Shown here piece after piece: positions 27,185-35,729 of a DNA stretch of 52,707 nt (position 1 is the first letter of the stretch; each line of letters opens with the position of its first letter). The notes under the pieces are model-generated. The model was given only the letters and a program-made list of their open reading frames with translations. It did no database searches and was not told where the DNA came from. The stretch covers positions 1 to 52,707 of the forward strand of contig JAKISF010000025.1 of assembly GCA_021648725.1 (NCBI GenBank), given 5' to 3'. The position numbers were made by a program, and so were the translations under genes. The stretch is from Bacteroidales bacterium. Lineage in GTDB: Bacteria; Bacteroidota; Bacteroidia; Bacteroidales; JAADGE01.

Positions 27185-28324
27185 ATGAACAAAACCAAAC
27201 TCAAAATGAAAAAAATATGGTTATATTTTGCCTTAATTATAATGTTTTCTTGCGGAAATGAAACTGAAAAAAATATTGAAACAGATAAATCTATTGAATC
27301 GGATACCGTAAAAGTTATTGACCCGATTAAAGAAGATACAATTCAAGATGAGGTTTACGATAAGGAAAATCCTATAGACTCACTACTTAACTTTTGTGAT
27401 GAAAATTTAAAAAATTCTTTACAATTATACATTTCATTAATTTCGGAAGATATAAAAAGCGAAGCACAAATAAGAAAAGCTTTTGAACTAAGGAAAAAGA
27501 TATTATATAAACTGGATAATGCAGTTTCAAACTATCTTATTTCTAATAATGAAGATTACAATAATGAGCTTGAAGTTGCATTAAACTCAATAGGATTTCA
27601 AGGTGTTTATGCCGAAGGAATGTATATGACATTGGGTGTTTATCCTGTGCTTGAAGATGCAATTAGAAAAGTGGCATCGGATGAATTTAAACTTACTATA
27701 GATTTTTATAATGCCTTATCTGCATCAATCGGAGGCGAATATCCGTATGCTACAATGTCGGATGAAATGGAAGTTGTAAGGATAGGAGAAAAAATTCGTT
27801 CAGAATACCCGGATACCGACTCAATTAAAAATATTACCGAACACTTTATGCAAAATCTTTTTTGCTTTACGGATTTTCATGTTGTAGTAGATTCCAAAAA
27901 CCGAGATTCTGCGTACATTGTATGGGGAACTGATGTATATATGTATCCCGGGATGTCAAGCAAATATAATTTTGAAGATTTTTATAAAAAGATGCCTGAT
28001 TCAAAATACAGTAAAATAGTAAAATCTGTTTGTGATGCTCCGTCAATTATATATTCTGATGAAGGCAGCTCAATTTACCTTGTCGCAGTTCATGTTTTTG
28101 ATAATTACAGCAGTGCAGAACAACAAATATTTGAATATTTTGAAAAGGGTATTGACATTCCGCACAGAATAATTATCAGAGAAAACGGAAATATTTCCTA
28201 TGCGGTAGTTTATCGTTTTTTCTCAGAAAAGAAGAAAGCAAATGATGCTTTGAATTATATTAAACGAACAAATGAAAACGCTAAAATAATTACGATTGAC
28301 CTTGCGGGTAATGTTGTAAATTAA
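27185..28324 (+). CDS. Lipoprotein of unknown function
   Basis: This protein of about 379 residues starts with a lipoprotein signal peptide. The hydrophobic stretch IWLYFALIIMFSC leads to a lipobox cysteine. An in-frame ATG eight codons in (27206) would give a more typical signal peptide length and may be the true start. After an acidic, low-complexity linker the protein is mostly helical with an alpha/beta C-terminal part. I recognise no domain. Its stop codon overlaps by four bases that of the convergent thioesterase gene, the two sharing TTAA. It is probably monocistronic. Confidence 0.6.
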   Translation: MNKTKLKMKKIWLYFALIIMFSCGNETEKNIETDKSIESDTVKVIDPIKEDTIQDEVYDKENPIDSLLNFCDENLKNSLQLYISLISEDIKSEAQIRKAFELRKKILYKLDNAVSNYLISNNEDYNNELEVALNSIGFQGVYAEGMYMTLGVYPVLEDAIRKVASDEFKLTIDFYNALSASIGGEYPYATMSDEMEVVRIGEKIRSEYPDTDSIKNITEHFMQNLFCFTDFHVVVDSKNRDSAYIVWGTDVYMYPGMSSKYNFEDFYKKMPDSKYSKIVKSVCDAPSIIYSDEGSSIYLVAVHVFDNYSSAEQQIFEYFEKGIDIPHRIIIRENGNISYAVVYRFFSEKKKANDALNYIKRTNENAKIITIDLAGNVVN

Positions 28325-28713
28325 AAAGCGTTTACAAGAAAATCAACAGAGCCGGGTCTGCCGTTTTTTAATACAACTGCAATAATTTTTGCTTTTATTA
28401 TAAGTTTATTGTCACTTTTTCGGTAAATATCTTGTGAGAAGTTTATTTTTAAAGGTCCGTTTTGCTCAAAATTAAGTTTAGAAACAAATTCATCTCCGCT
28501 TTTTAAAGGAAGTTTATAGTCGATTTCAGCTCTGTACACAACAGGGTTAATCCCTTCTTCGTGAAGTTTTGCAAAATCAAGTCCTGCTGTTTTTATAAAC
28601 TCATGCCTTGTATGTTCCAAATAATTTTGATAAACGGCATTATTTACAATCCCCTGAATATCACATTCGTAGTCGCGTACTTGCATTTCAAGTTGAAATT
28701 TGTATTTTTTCAT
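28321..28713 (-). CDS. Acyl-CoA thioesterase, hotdog (4HBT) family
   Basis: This is a single-hotdog thioesterase of the YbgC/FadM type, about 130 residues from the ATG at 28713. An upstream ATG at 28791 would overlap panB by 44 bases and add a basic segment unlike the family, so I reject it. The N-terminus has LEMQVRDYECDIQGIVNNAVYQNYLEHTRHEF, which includes the catalytic aspartate of the DxxGxVNNxxY motif. It hydrolyses acyl-CoA thioesters, with an unknown chain. It follows panB by 34 bases, the last gene of the FKBP-panB operon. Confidence 0.85.
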   Translation of the reverse strand: MKKYKFQLEMQVRDYECDIQGIVNNAVYQNYLEHTRHEFIKTAGLDFAKLHEEGINPVVYRAEIDYKLPLKSGDEFVSKLNFEQNGPLKINFSQDIYRKSDNKLIIKAKIIAVVLKNGRPGSVDFLVNAF

Positions 28714-28747
28714 CTTTTTTGAATTTGTTACGCTGTCTTTTAATTTC

Positions 28748-29563
28748 TTAATACTGCTCCTTCTCATTAGGGAAATCTTTAGAGCGAACATCTTTTACAT
28801 AGTTTGATACCGCTCCTTTCATTTCGCTTGCTAAATCATGGTAGCGTCTTAAAAAACGAGGTGAAAATTCTTGTGTTATTCCGAGCATATCATGAACAAC
28901 AAGAACTTGTCCGTCAACACCGCCGCCTGCTCCTATTCCTATAATAGGTATTTTTACGCTTTCGGCAACTTCTTTTGCTAATTGTGCCGGAATCTTTTCT
29001 AATACTATGGCAAAGCAACCTAATTCTTCTAATAATTTTGCATCTTTTCTTAATTGCTCCGCTTCTGCTTTATCTTTTGCTCTTACTACATAAGTTCCGA
29101 ATTTATGTATTGACTGAGGAATTAATCCTAAATGTCCCATTACCGGAATTCCTGCAGATAATATTCTTACAACTGATTCTTTCACTTCTTCTCCGCCTTC
29201 TAATTTTACTGTATGTGCTCCGGTTTCTTTCATTATTCTTATTGCAGAATCCAATGCGTGTTTTGAATTGCCTTGATATGTTCCGAAAGGTAAATCAACA
29301 ACAACCAAAGCTTTTTCAACTGCTCTTACAACAGATTTTGCATGATATATAATCTCATCTAAAGTAAGCGGTAAGGTTGATTCGTAACCTGCCATAACAT
29401 TTGCTGCTGAATCTCCTACTAAAATTACATCAATGCCGGCTTGATCAATAATTTTTGCCATTGAATAATCATAAGCAGTAAGCATTGCAATTTTTTCATT
29501 CTTTGCTTTCATGGCTTGAAGCACATGAGTTGTTATTTTTTTTGCGGTTTTATGTATTGACAT
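28748..29563 (-). CDS. panB: 3-methyl-2-oxobutanoate hydroxymethyltransferase
   Basis: PanB transfers a hydroxymethyl group from methylene-tetrahydrofolate to ketoisovalerate, the first step to pantoate and coenzyme A. The 271 residues match the family. Seen motifs are [36 protein letters not shown] near residues 27-63, [11 protein letters not shown] near 95, VKLEGGEEV near 122, [17 protein letters not shown] near 140, and [22 protein letters not shown] near 200. The gene follows the DUF3592-like membrane gene by 29 bases. No panC or panD lies nearby. Confidence 0.96.
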   Translation of the reverse strand: MSIHKTAKKITTHVLQAMKAKNEKIAMLTAYDYSMAKIIDQAGIDVILVGDSAANVMAGYESTLPLTLDEIIYHAKSVVRAVEKALVVVDLPFGTYQGNSKHALDSAIRIMKETGAHTVKLEGGEEVKESVVRILSAGIPVMGHLGLIPQSIHKFGTYVVRAKDKAEAEQLRKDAKLLEELGCFAIVLEKIPAQLAKEVAESVKIPIIGIGAGGGVDGQVLVVHDMLGITQEFSPRFLRRYHDLASEMKGAVSNYVKDVRSKDFPNEKEQY

Positions 29564-29592
29564 TATTTCAGCTTTTATAAATTTCAGAAAAA

Positions 29593-30213
29593 TTAAAATG
29601 ATTTATAAACAGTTGTTTGTTTTTCTGTATTATTTTGTTGTTTATATTCTTCAATATATTTGTTTAAAAATTTTCTTACTTTAATCGGTAACACATCTAT
29701 AAATATTGCTTCTTTCGGATTATACGGATTATACACTAAGGGTTCACTCTCTTCATCATTCAATAATGACACAAGATGTGTTCGTACTGTTGCAATATAT
29801 GTTTCTCCTGAAGTTGTTTTGAATTCATAAAAAAGTTTAAATATCGGTTTTAAGTTTTCGTCATCATCTGTTTTCTCACTTTTTGTTAATATTCCGAAAG
29901 CAATTTGTCCGTTTTTAATAATTTGAATATATTTAATTGTATTTCGGAAGACAAAAAATAAAAACCAACCGATAAAAATGAAAATAATAATAGGCAAAAA
30001 AACTAAAAAAGGTACGCTGCTTGAAACTGTAAAATTAAAAAATAAACAATTTCCGATTAAAATTATTAAAAATATAATTGTTTGCTTCAATCCTCCGAAC
30101 AATAAGTTTAATTTTAGCGTAAAAAGAATTTTTCTGCTGTTTTTATCCTTTTTATATGTATAGTTCAACCTTCTTTTTTTGAACTTGCTTTTATGGTTAT
30201 TTCTGCTTAACAC
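29593..30213 (-). CDS. DUF3592-like membrane protein
   Basis: The 206-residue protein has a basic N-terminal tail, two hydrophobic helices (about 42-62 and 70-95) and a C-terminal beta-rich domain. The domain begins [13 protein letters not shown] and includes [21 protein letters not shown] and [20 protein letters not shown]. That sequence is typical of DUF3592, an extracytoplasmic or cytoplasmic domain of unknown role. It belongs to the run of minus-strand genes from the FKBP lipoprotein to the thioesterase. The link with pantothenate synthesis is unexplained. Confidence 0.65.
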   Translation of the reverse strand: MLSRNNHKSKFKKRRLNYTYKKDKNSRKILFTLKLNLLFGGLKQTIIFLIILIGNCLFFNFTVSSSVPFLVFLPIIIFIFIGWFLFFVFRNTIKYIQIIKNGQIAFGILTKSEKTDDDENLKPIFKLFYEFKTTSGETYIATVRTHLVSLLNDEESEPLVYNPYNPKEAIFIDVLPIKVRKFLNKYIEEYKQQNNTEKQTTVYKSF

Positions 30214-30223
30214 AAAATAATTT

Positions 30224-30742
30224 TTAATCTTTTACTTCAGTTGATTTGTTTTCATCAGGTAAATAAACAATTTCTTCAATTGTATTTTCGTCAGCTTCCG
30301 TTAAAAAGTCCTTATTAAGTTGATTGTAAGAGGGTTTGTTGAGAAAAACTGCAATAAATACAATGCCGAACATATATAAAGGCTCATTTGTTTCATTCAA
30401 ATAAAATGCAATTAACGAAATTAACGCAGCAAATTCTAAAACGGCAAATTTAATTATTACGGCAAACTGATATTTTTCTGTTTTGGTTTTCTCGCTTGCT
30501 TCTTTTTTTAACCGTTTCTTAATTATATCGTAAATTTTAAAAGTTGCCGGAATTGCAGATATCGAAATAATATATGAAAGATATAAAAAGCCTATATCAG
30601 AAGAGTCGAAAGATTGGCTGAGTTTTTTCGGAACAAGAACAAAAAAAGTAATTCCGAAAATAGCAACTAATTCAAAAATAAAGAATATCCAAACATAATT
30701 AAGAACCTTTATTTTATTGTTTATATATCTGTTATTATTCAT
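30224..30742 (-). CDS. Four-helix membrane protein of unknown function
   Basis: This 172-residue protein shows four hydrophobic helices (near residues 15-36, 48-66, 90-112 and 120-137) with a short acidic C-terminal tail rich in E and D. I recognise no family. It follows the FKBP gene directly (stop codon TAG then ATG with no spacing). It lies 10 bases before the DUF3592-like gene. The tight packing points to a common transcript and perhaps a common membrane complex. Confidence 0.55.
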   Translation of the reverse strand: MNNNRYINNKIKVLNYVWIFFIFELVAIFGITFFVLVPKKLSQSFDSSDIGFLYLSYIISISAIPATFKIYDIIKKRLKKEASEKTKTEKYQFAVIIKFAVLEFAALISLIAFYLNETNEPLYMFGIVFIAVFLNKPSYNQLNKDFLTEADENTIEEIVYLPDENKSTEVKD

Positions 30743-31606
30743 CTAATTTATATCAATAAGTTTTATTTCAAATATTAAAGTTGTAAAGGGCGGAACTATT
30801 TTTTCAAAACCGAATTCTCCGTAGGCATATTTTGATGAGGTAATAAGTTTTATTTTATCGCCTTCTCTCATTTTTAAAATTGCTTTATCCCATGCGGGGA
30901 TAACATCTCCTTGTCCTATTAAAAATTTAACGGGTTCTCCTCTGTCAACTGAGGAATCAAAAACCTGACCGTTAATTAATTTCCCGGTATAATGAACTGT
31001 TGCTGTTTTTCCTGCACTTGCTTTCTTTCCTTTTCCTTTCTCGAGTTGTATTATATATAAACCGTCTTCTGTAGGAGCTTCTGTAATGTGCTCATTTTTA
31101 GTGTATTCTTTCAACAGAGCAGATTCTTGGTATTCTGCTTCAAGTAAATATTGCCTGTATTCTTTATTTAACTCTTCTTCGCTTACAGATTTATTAATTT
31201 TAACTTCAAATTTGAATGTTTCATCTTTTTTTACAAAATTCGGAATCTGCTTTTTCATTGTTTCTTTATAAAAATTTTGGGCAGGTATTAAAAAAACAGC
31301 ACTGTCACCTATATTTAACATAGTAATTGCTTCCTGAAATAAACCTCCGGTTTCGGGGTTCAACACTTGAACACGAAATTTACCGGGCAATGTTTCTGAA
31401 TCAAAAATTAAAGAATCATTTTGGTTAAAATATCTTAGTTTCAAATCTAAAATTTCATCTTCTTTAACTGTCAAATTTGTATTTTCTTTGGTAATTATTT
31501 TGTATTCAAAACCGGATTCATGTTTTTTATAACTCTCTGAATTATCACAAGAAAATAACAAAAGAATTATTGCAGACACAAAAAAAACAATTTTTATCAA
31601 ATTCAT
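30743..31606 (-). CDS. FKBP-type peptidyl-prolyl isomerase lipoprotein
   Basis: The 287-residue protein begins with a lipoprotein signal ending FSC at C20, so it is anchored in the envelope. It has two FKBP-like segments. The first (about residues 45-150) is degenerate. The second (about 185-287) is complete: TATVHYTGKLINGQVFDSSVDRGEP, then GDVIPAWDKAILKMREGDKIKLI and YAYGEFGFEKIVPPFTTLIFEIKLIDI. It catalyses proline isomerisation in exported proteins. Similar FKBP lipoproteins (GldI type) support gliding and type IX secretion in Bacteroidota, but I do not claim that role here. It heads an operon of five genes. Confidence 0.88.
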   Translation of the reverse strand: MNLIKIVFFVSAIILLLFSCDNSESYKKHESGFEYKIITKENTNLTVKEDEILDLKLRYFNQNDSLIFDSETLPGKFRVQVLNPETGGLFQEAITMLNIGDSAVFLIPAQNFYKETMKKQIPNFVKKDETFKFEVKINKSVSEEELNKEYRQYLLEAEYQESALLKEYTKNEHITEAPTEDGLYIIQLEKGKGKKASAGKTATVHYTGKLINGQVFDSSVDRGEPVKFLIGQGDVIPAWDKAILKMREGDKIKLITSSKYAYGEFGFEKIVPPFTTLIFEIKLIDIN

Positions 31607-31628
31607 ACTTCTTTTATAAAGTAAAAGG

Positions 31629-31636
31629 CAAATATA
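31629..31636 (-). promoter_or_regulatory. -7 element for the FKBP operon
   Basis: Minus-strand TATATTTG is an exact TAnnTTTG match, 22 bases before the FKBP ATG. No convincing -33 TTTG is present. Confidence 0.4.
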
Positions 31637-31695
31637 AAACTATATATAATTAAAAAAACACATACGATAAAAAACAAATAACAGATATGAGTAAA

Positions 31696-32556
31696 CTACT
31701 TTCGAGTAATTTCAATTATTTCATTTAATCTTTTATTTCTTCTTTCTGTTCGTTTTTGCCTTGCAATATCTACGGCATTTTTATATCCGCCTGTGTAATA
31801 TCTCAAAAACCAAGGGGAAACACTTATTAAGGAATCGTACCAAGCATATCTGATAAGCATATCTGTGCCGATTGCTGCAAATACCGCAACCAGCAAAAAG
31901 GAATTTATTGCATTTTTATAATCGCCGGCATATAATTGTCCGCTGCCCGGAACTATTAAACTAAAAATCCCGGCAATTTTAGGATTCGGTCTTTCAAAAT
32001 ACTTTTTTTTCTTAAAAAGTTCAGATACTTCCGATTTTGCCATTATCGCCGTATCGTTTAAAGAATTTATAAAGAACTCTTTAGATTTTTCGTAATTTGT
32101 TTGTGCATAATAAATAATACCGAGATAAAAGTTCTTCCTTTTTATTTCTTCGGAAATATTAGTTTCTTCTGATGTAAGTATCATTAATTCCGCATCATTA
32201 TATTTGCCTGAAAATATTAAACAATCAATTTTTTTATATATTAATTCTTGTATATTTTGTTTAGTTGAACTATATACAAAAGCAGAATCATATAAATTTA
32301 GAGCATTTTTATAATCATTTTGCATAAAATAAGCATCTCCGCATTTTTCAAAAACTTCCGATTGTTTTATTTCAGAAAAAAAAATTACTCTTTTTAATAA
32401 TTCAATTGTTGTTGAATATTCTTTTTTCGAAAACATTTTATCAGCCAAAATGATAGTTTCGTCAATATTTTGAGCATAAATATTTAATTTTAATAAAAAT
32501 ATTAAAAAAAGAAGTATTACTTTTGTTGTTATGCTATGTGCTGATTGTGTTTGCAT
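31696..32556 (-). CDS. TPR-containing secreted membrane protein
   Basis: The 286-residue protein has a signal-like N-terminal helix (about residues 13-28, ending YAQN). A set of helical TPR-like repeats follows (about 30-185; DKMFSKKEYSTTIELLKRV, CGDAYFMQNDYKNALNLYDSAF). The C-terminal part has hydrophobic helices and the motif IVPGSGQLYAGDYKNAINSF near 205-225. That motif is found in small Bacteroidota membrane domains related to DUF5683 or TM2-type proteins. It ends with a strongly basic tail. It probably sits in the inner membrane with TPRs in the periplasm. The function is unknown; a secretion or assembly scaffold is plausible. Confidence 0.6.
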   Translation of the reverse strand: MQTQSAHSITTKVILLFLIFLLKLNIYAQNIDETIILADKMFSKKEYSTTIELLKRVIFFSEIKQSEVFEKCGDAYFMQNDYKNALNLYDSAFVYSSTKQNIQELIYKKIDCLIFSGKYNDAELMILTSEETNISEEIKRKNFYLGIIYYAQTNYEKSKEFFINSLNDTAIMAKSEVSELFKKKKYFERPNPKIAGIFSLIVPGSGQLYAGDYKNAINSFLLVAVFAAIGTDMLIRYAWYDSLISVSPWFLRYYTGGYKNAVDIARQKRTERRNKRLNEIIEITRK

Positions 32557-32624
32557 TACATGATATTGCAGATGTGTAAAAGTGTAAAATTAAAAAAATA
32601 AATAAAATAAATGCAGTTTTTATT

Positions 32625-32653
32625 TTTGTTTTCATAAAATTAACTTACATTTG
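32625..32653 (+). promoter_or_regulatory. Consensus promoter upstream of the receiver/ATP-grasp gene
   Basis: TTTG (32625-32628) and TACATTTG (32646-32653) are both exact matches to the Bacteroidota -33/-7 elements, with 17 bases between them. Transcription should begin near 32657-32660. The start codon is about 105 bases downstream. Confidence 0.6.
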
Positions 32654-32712
32654 TCAATGAGTTTAAATACTCATAAAGTGTTTTTTTCATAGTAAGTTTT
32701 AGGTTAGTTGTT

Positions 32713-32740
32713 AAGGCGGAATTTTTATTCCGCCTTTTTT
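32713..32740 (+). terminator. Intrinsic terminator in the leader of the receiver/ATP-grasp gene
   Basis: AAGGCGGAAT (32713-32722) pairs perfectly with ATTCCGCCTT (32727-32736), loop TTTT, and a T run continues to 32740. The T run is only on the plus-strand side, so it works in that direction. It lies 22 bases before the ATG at 32763 and about 55-80 bases after the predicted start of transcription. It is therefore either an attenuator or the 3' end of a small RNA. Confidence 0.85.
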
Positions 32741-32762
32741 ATTTTAAAGCGTTGATTATAAG

Positions 32763-35723
32763 ATGGATATACATAATCACAAATTGTTGAGATTTTCAGA
32801 AACTCCTTTCTTCAACCTGATGCAAAGAAGGATTCAAAGAGTATTAATCGTTTGCAGCGAATATGATACATTTACATTAGAAGTTGACGGAAGAATTGAA
32901 GAACAAATTTTTAATGAATATGTATCTTTAAATCTCAGTAATCCTCCGAGGTTTAAGCATGTTAATACAGCAGAGAAAGCTTTGAAAGAAATTCATAAAA
33001 GCTATTACGACCTTATTATTACAATGTTGAATGTGGGCGAAAAATTTGATGCTTTCGGTTTTGCAAAAGAAATTAAAAAGAAACATCCGAACAAGCCGGT
33101 TGTTGTTCTTACCCCTTTTTCAAGAGAAGTTTCGCTGTTATTGGAAAATGAGGATTTAAGTGCTATCGATTATGTTTTCAGTTGGCTCGGAAGTGTTGAT
33201 GTTATACTTGCTATTATAAAACTTCTTGAAGATAAAATGAATATCGAGAAAGATATAAAATCAGGTGTGCAAGTTATTTTATTGGTTGAAGATTCTGTAA
33301 GATACTATTCGGGTTACCTGACAAATATGTATAAAACTCTGCTTGTTCAATCAAAAAAGTTTATGACGGAAGGTTTAAATGAACATCAACAAATGATTAG
33401 AATGAGAGGGCGACCGAAAATATTATTAGCAAAAAATTATGAAGAAGCAAACATACTTTATAAAAAATATAAATCAAATATTCTTGGTGTAATTTCAGAC
33501 ACAAAATATCCCCGAAACGGAAAAATAGACCCGAAAGCAGGGGTGAAGTTTTTGAAGAAAATAAAATCGGATAAAATATATATGCCTCTTCTTCTTCAAT
33601 CTTCGGATATTAAAAACTCTGAAAAAGCAAAAGAAATAAAAGTAGGTTTCATACATAAATATTCAGAGAATTTAGCTGCAGAGCTTATAAATTTTATGAA
33701 CACATATTTTGCTTTCGGTGCATTTGAATTTAAAAATCCGAAAACAAAAGAAGTTATAAAAAGAACTTTAAACTTAAAAGAACTGCAATACAGTATCTTT
33801 GATATTCCCGATGATTCTTTTGAATACCATATATCAAGAAACCATCTTTCCAAGTGGCTGTATGCAAGGGCATTATTCCCTATTGCCGAATTATTTGCGG
33901 GTTTGTCGAAGCAAGATTTTGCCGATGATATTAATAAGATAAAAAAGTTCATTTACGAAAATATCTCAAACTACAGACAATCGAGTTCAAGAGGTGTTAT
34001 TGCTGAATTTAACAGAAATAATTACGACAATTCATTAATTTTTTCCAGAATAGGGAAAGGGTACTTAGGCGGAAAAGCAAGAGGTTTGGCATTTTTAGAC
34101 AAATTAATAAAGCAACACTCGGAACTTGATAATTATGAAAATATTATAATAAAAATTCCGCAGACCGTTGTGCTGAGTACTGAGATTTTTGATAACTTTA
34201 TGCTTGATAATGACTTATATGCATTTGCATTATCTAAAAAGAGCAATGAGGAAATCTTAGATAAATTTATAAATGCAAATTTAAGAGATGATACAAAAGA
34301 TGATTTAAGAGTTTTCTTGGAAGCTGTTGAATTTCCTATTGCCGTTCGATCATCAAGCGTGTTGGAAGACTCACATTACCAGCCGTTTGCAGGTGTATTT
34401 GCAACTTATATGCTGTCAAATTCTGCTGATTCGGAAACAAATCTCTCTCAACTGTTAACAGCTGTAAAATCTGTTTATGCATCTGTTTTTTATAAAGAAA
34501 CAAAAGCATATATGAAAGCAACAAAAAACCTCATTGATGAAGAAAAAATGGGAATTGTTTTACAAGAAGTTTGCGGGAACAGATATGAAAACAGATTTTA
34601 TCCGACAATTTCCGGTGTTGCTCGTTCAGTAAATTTCTATCCTGTCGGAGACGAAAAAACTGAAGAGGGAATTGTAAATGTTGCCCTCGGTTTAGGAAAA
34701 CAAATTGTAGAAGGAAAAAGAACATTGAGATTTTCTCCCGAACTTCCGAAAAAAGTTCTGCAATTATCTTCTCCGGAAACAGCTCTGAAAGAAACCCAAA
34801 AAACATTTTTTTCTCTTAACTTAACTCCCGAAAGTTTTGTGCCTTCAACAAACGACAGTATTAACTTTGAAGTACACAGAATAAAACAAGCAGAAAAAGA
34901 TGAATCGATTTATGATATTTCTTCTGTTTATGATTTTGAATTTAATGTGCTTAAAGTAGGCAAAATGTATGAAGGAAAACGTTTGATAACTTTTGCAAAT
35001 GTATTGAAATATGATTCATTTCCGTTAGCAAACATTATTAAAGATGTACTGAGAATTTGCCAGCAAGCAATGAATAACCCGGTTGAAATTGAGTTTGCCG
35101 CAAATTTAACACCTGATAACGGACAACTGAAACAGTTTAATTTGCTTCAAATAAGACCGATTGTAGAAGAAGTCCTTAATGATGAAATTGACTTCTCCGA
35201 TATAAAAAAAGAAGATTCTGTTATTTTTTCTGAAACTTCATTGGGGCACGGAATAATAAAAGGTATAAAAGATATTGTTTATGTAAAACCTGAAAGCTTT
35301 GATTCCGTTAATAATAAAAAGATTGTTGATATAATTGCGAAAATTAATTCGGGATTTACAGAAAATGACAGCAATTATATTTTATGCGGTCCGGGAAGGT
35401 GGGGTTCAAGCGACCCGTGGTTAGGAATACCGGTTGTTTGGTCCCAAATTTCGGCAGCAAGATTAATTATTGAATCGGGACTTGAAAATTATCAAATTGA
35501 ACCCAGCCAAGGAACCCATTTTTTCCAAAATTTAACATCATTTAAGATAGGTTATTTTACAATTAACCCTTTCAGAAATGACGGTTTTTGGAATTTAGAA
35601 TATTTGGATCAATTTGATGCCGTTTATGAAGATGAGTTTGTAAGACATGTTCGTTTTGATAAAGACTTAATTATTAAAATTGACGGCAAACAGAGCAAAG
35701 GAGTTGTTTTAAAACCGGAATAA
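32763..35723 (+). CDS. Receiver-domain / PEP-synthase-type ATP-grasp fusion protein
   Basis: This large cytoplasmic protein (986 residues) has two receiver-like domains at the N-terminus. The first (about 20-165) has lost its aspartate (DLIITMLNVG). The second (about 170-315) keeps the acidic pair E176/D177 (LLVEDS), phospho-acceptor D246 (ISDTKYP), a serine (LLLQSSD) and K299 (IHKYS). A PPDK_N/PEP-synthase ATP-grasp domain follows, from GKGYLGGKARG (about 432) through FPIAVRSSSVLEDSHYQPFAG (about 524) to QIRPIVEE (about 796). A C-terminal block contains GPGRWGSSDPWLGIPVVWSQI (about 877). The phosphohistidine swivel and the PEP-binding barrel of PEP synthase are absent, so it cannot make PEP alone. 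It is probably a regulated ATP-dependent phosphotransferase or ligase of unknown substrate. Confidence 0.8.
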   Translation: MDIHNHKLLRFSETPFFNLMQRRIQRVLIVCSEYDTFTLEVDGRIEEQIFNEYVSLNLSNPPRFKHVNTAEKALKEIHKSYYDLIITMLNVGEKFDAFGFAKEIKKKHPNKPVVVLTPFSREVSLLLENEDLSAIDYVFSWLGSVDVILAIIKLLEDKMNIEKDIKSGVQVILLVEDSVRYYSGYLTNMYKTLLVQSKKFMTEGLNEHQQMIRMRGRPKILLAKNYEEANILYKKYKSNILGVISDTKYPRNGKIDPKAGVKFLKKIKSDKIYMPLLLQSSDIKNSEKAKEIKVGFIHKYSENLAAELINFMNTYFAFGAFEFKNPKTKEVIKRTLNLKELQYSIFDIPDDSFEYHISRNHLSKWLYARALFPIAELFAGLSKQDFADDINKIKKFIYENISNYRQSSSRGVIAEFNRNNYDNSLIFSRIGKGYLGGKARGLAFLDKLIKQHSELDNYENIIIKIPQTVVLSTEIFDNFMLDNDLYAFALSKKSNEEILDKFINANLRDDTKDDLRVFLEAVEFPIAVRSSSVLEDSHYQPFAGVFATYMLSNSADSETNLSQLLTAVKSVYASVFYKETKAYMKATKNLIDEEKMGIVLQEVCGNRYENRFYPTISGVARSVNFYPVGDEKTEEGIVNVALGLGKQIVEGKRTLRFSPELPKKVLQLSSPETALKETQKTFFSLNLTPESFVPSTNDSINFEVHRIKQAEKDESIYDISSVYDFEFNVLKVGKMYEGKRLITFANVLKYDSFPLANIIKDVLRICQQAMNNPVEIEFAANLTPDNGQLKQFNLLQIRPIVEEVLNDEIDFSDIKKEDSVIFSETSLGHGIIKGIKDIVYVKPESFDSVNNKKIVDIIAKINSGFTENDSNYILCGPGRWGSSDPWLGIPVVWSQISAARLIIESGLENYQIEPSQGTHFFQNLTSFKIGYFTINPFRNDGFWNLEYLDQFDAVYEDEFVRHVRFDKDLIIKIDGKQSKGVVLKPE

Positions 35724-35729
35724 ACTATA

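Larger units (their letters stand above)
32557..32762. other. Divergent intergenic region with an attenuator-like leader
   Basis: The 206 bases between the TPR gene (-) and the receiver/ATP-grasp gene (+) hold a consensus promoter (32625-32653). A small hairpin ATGAGT/ACTCAT lies at 32657-32674. A short ORF runs ATG at 32657 to TAG at 32692, reading MSLNTHKVFFS. A strong intrinsic terminator follows at 32713-32740. No complete plus-strand gene lies upstream for that terminator to serve, so it belongs to the leader or to a small RNA. Confidence 0.55.

Noticed and set aside
28714-28791. Longer N-terminus for the thioesterase gene
   Set aside because: It would overlap panB by 44 bases and add a basic extension not typical of the hotdog family. 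The ATG at 28713 begins directly at the conserved domain.
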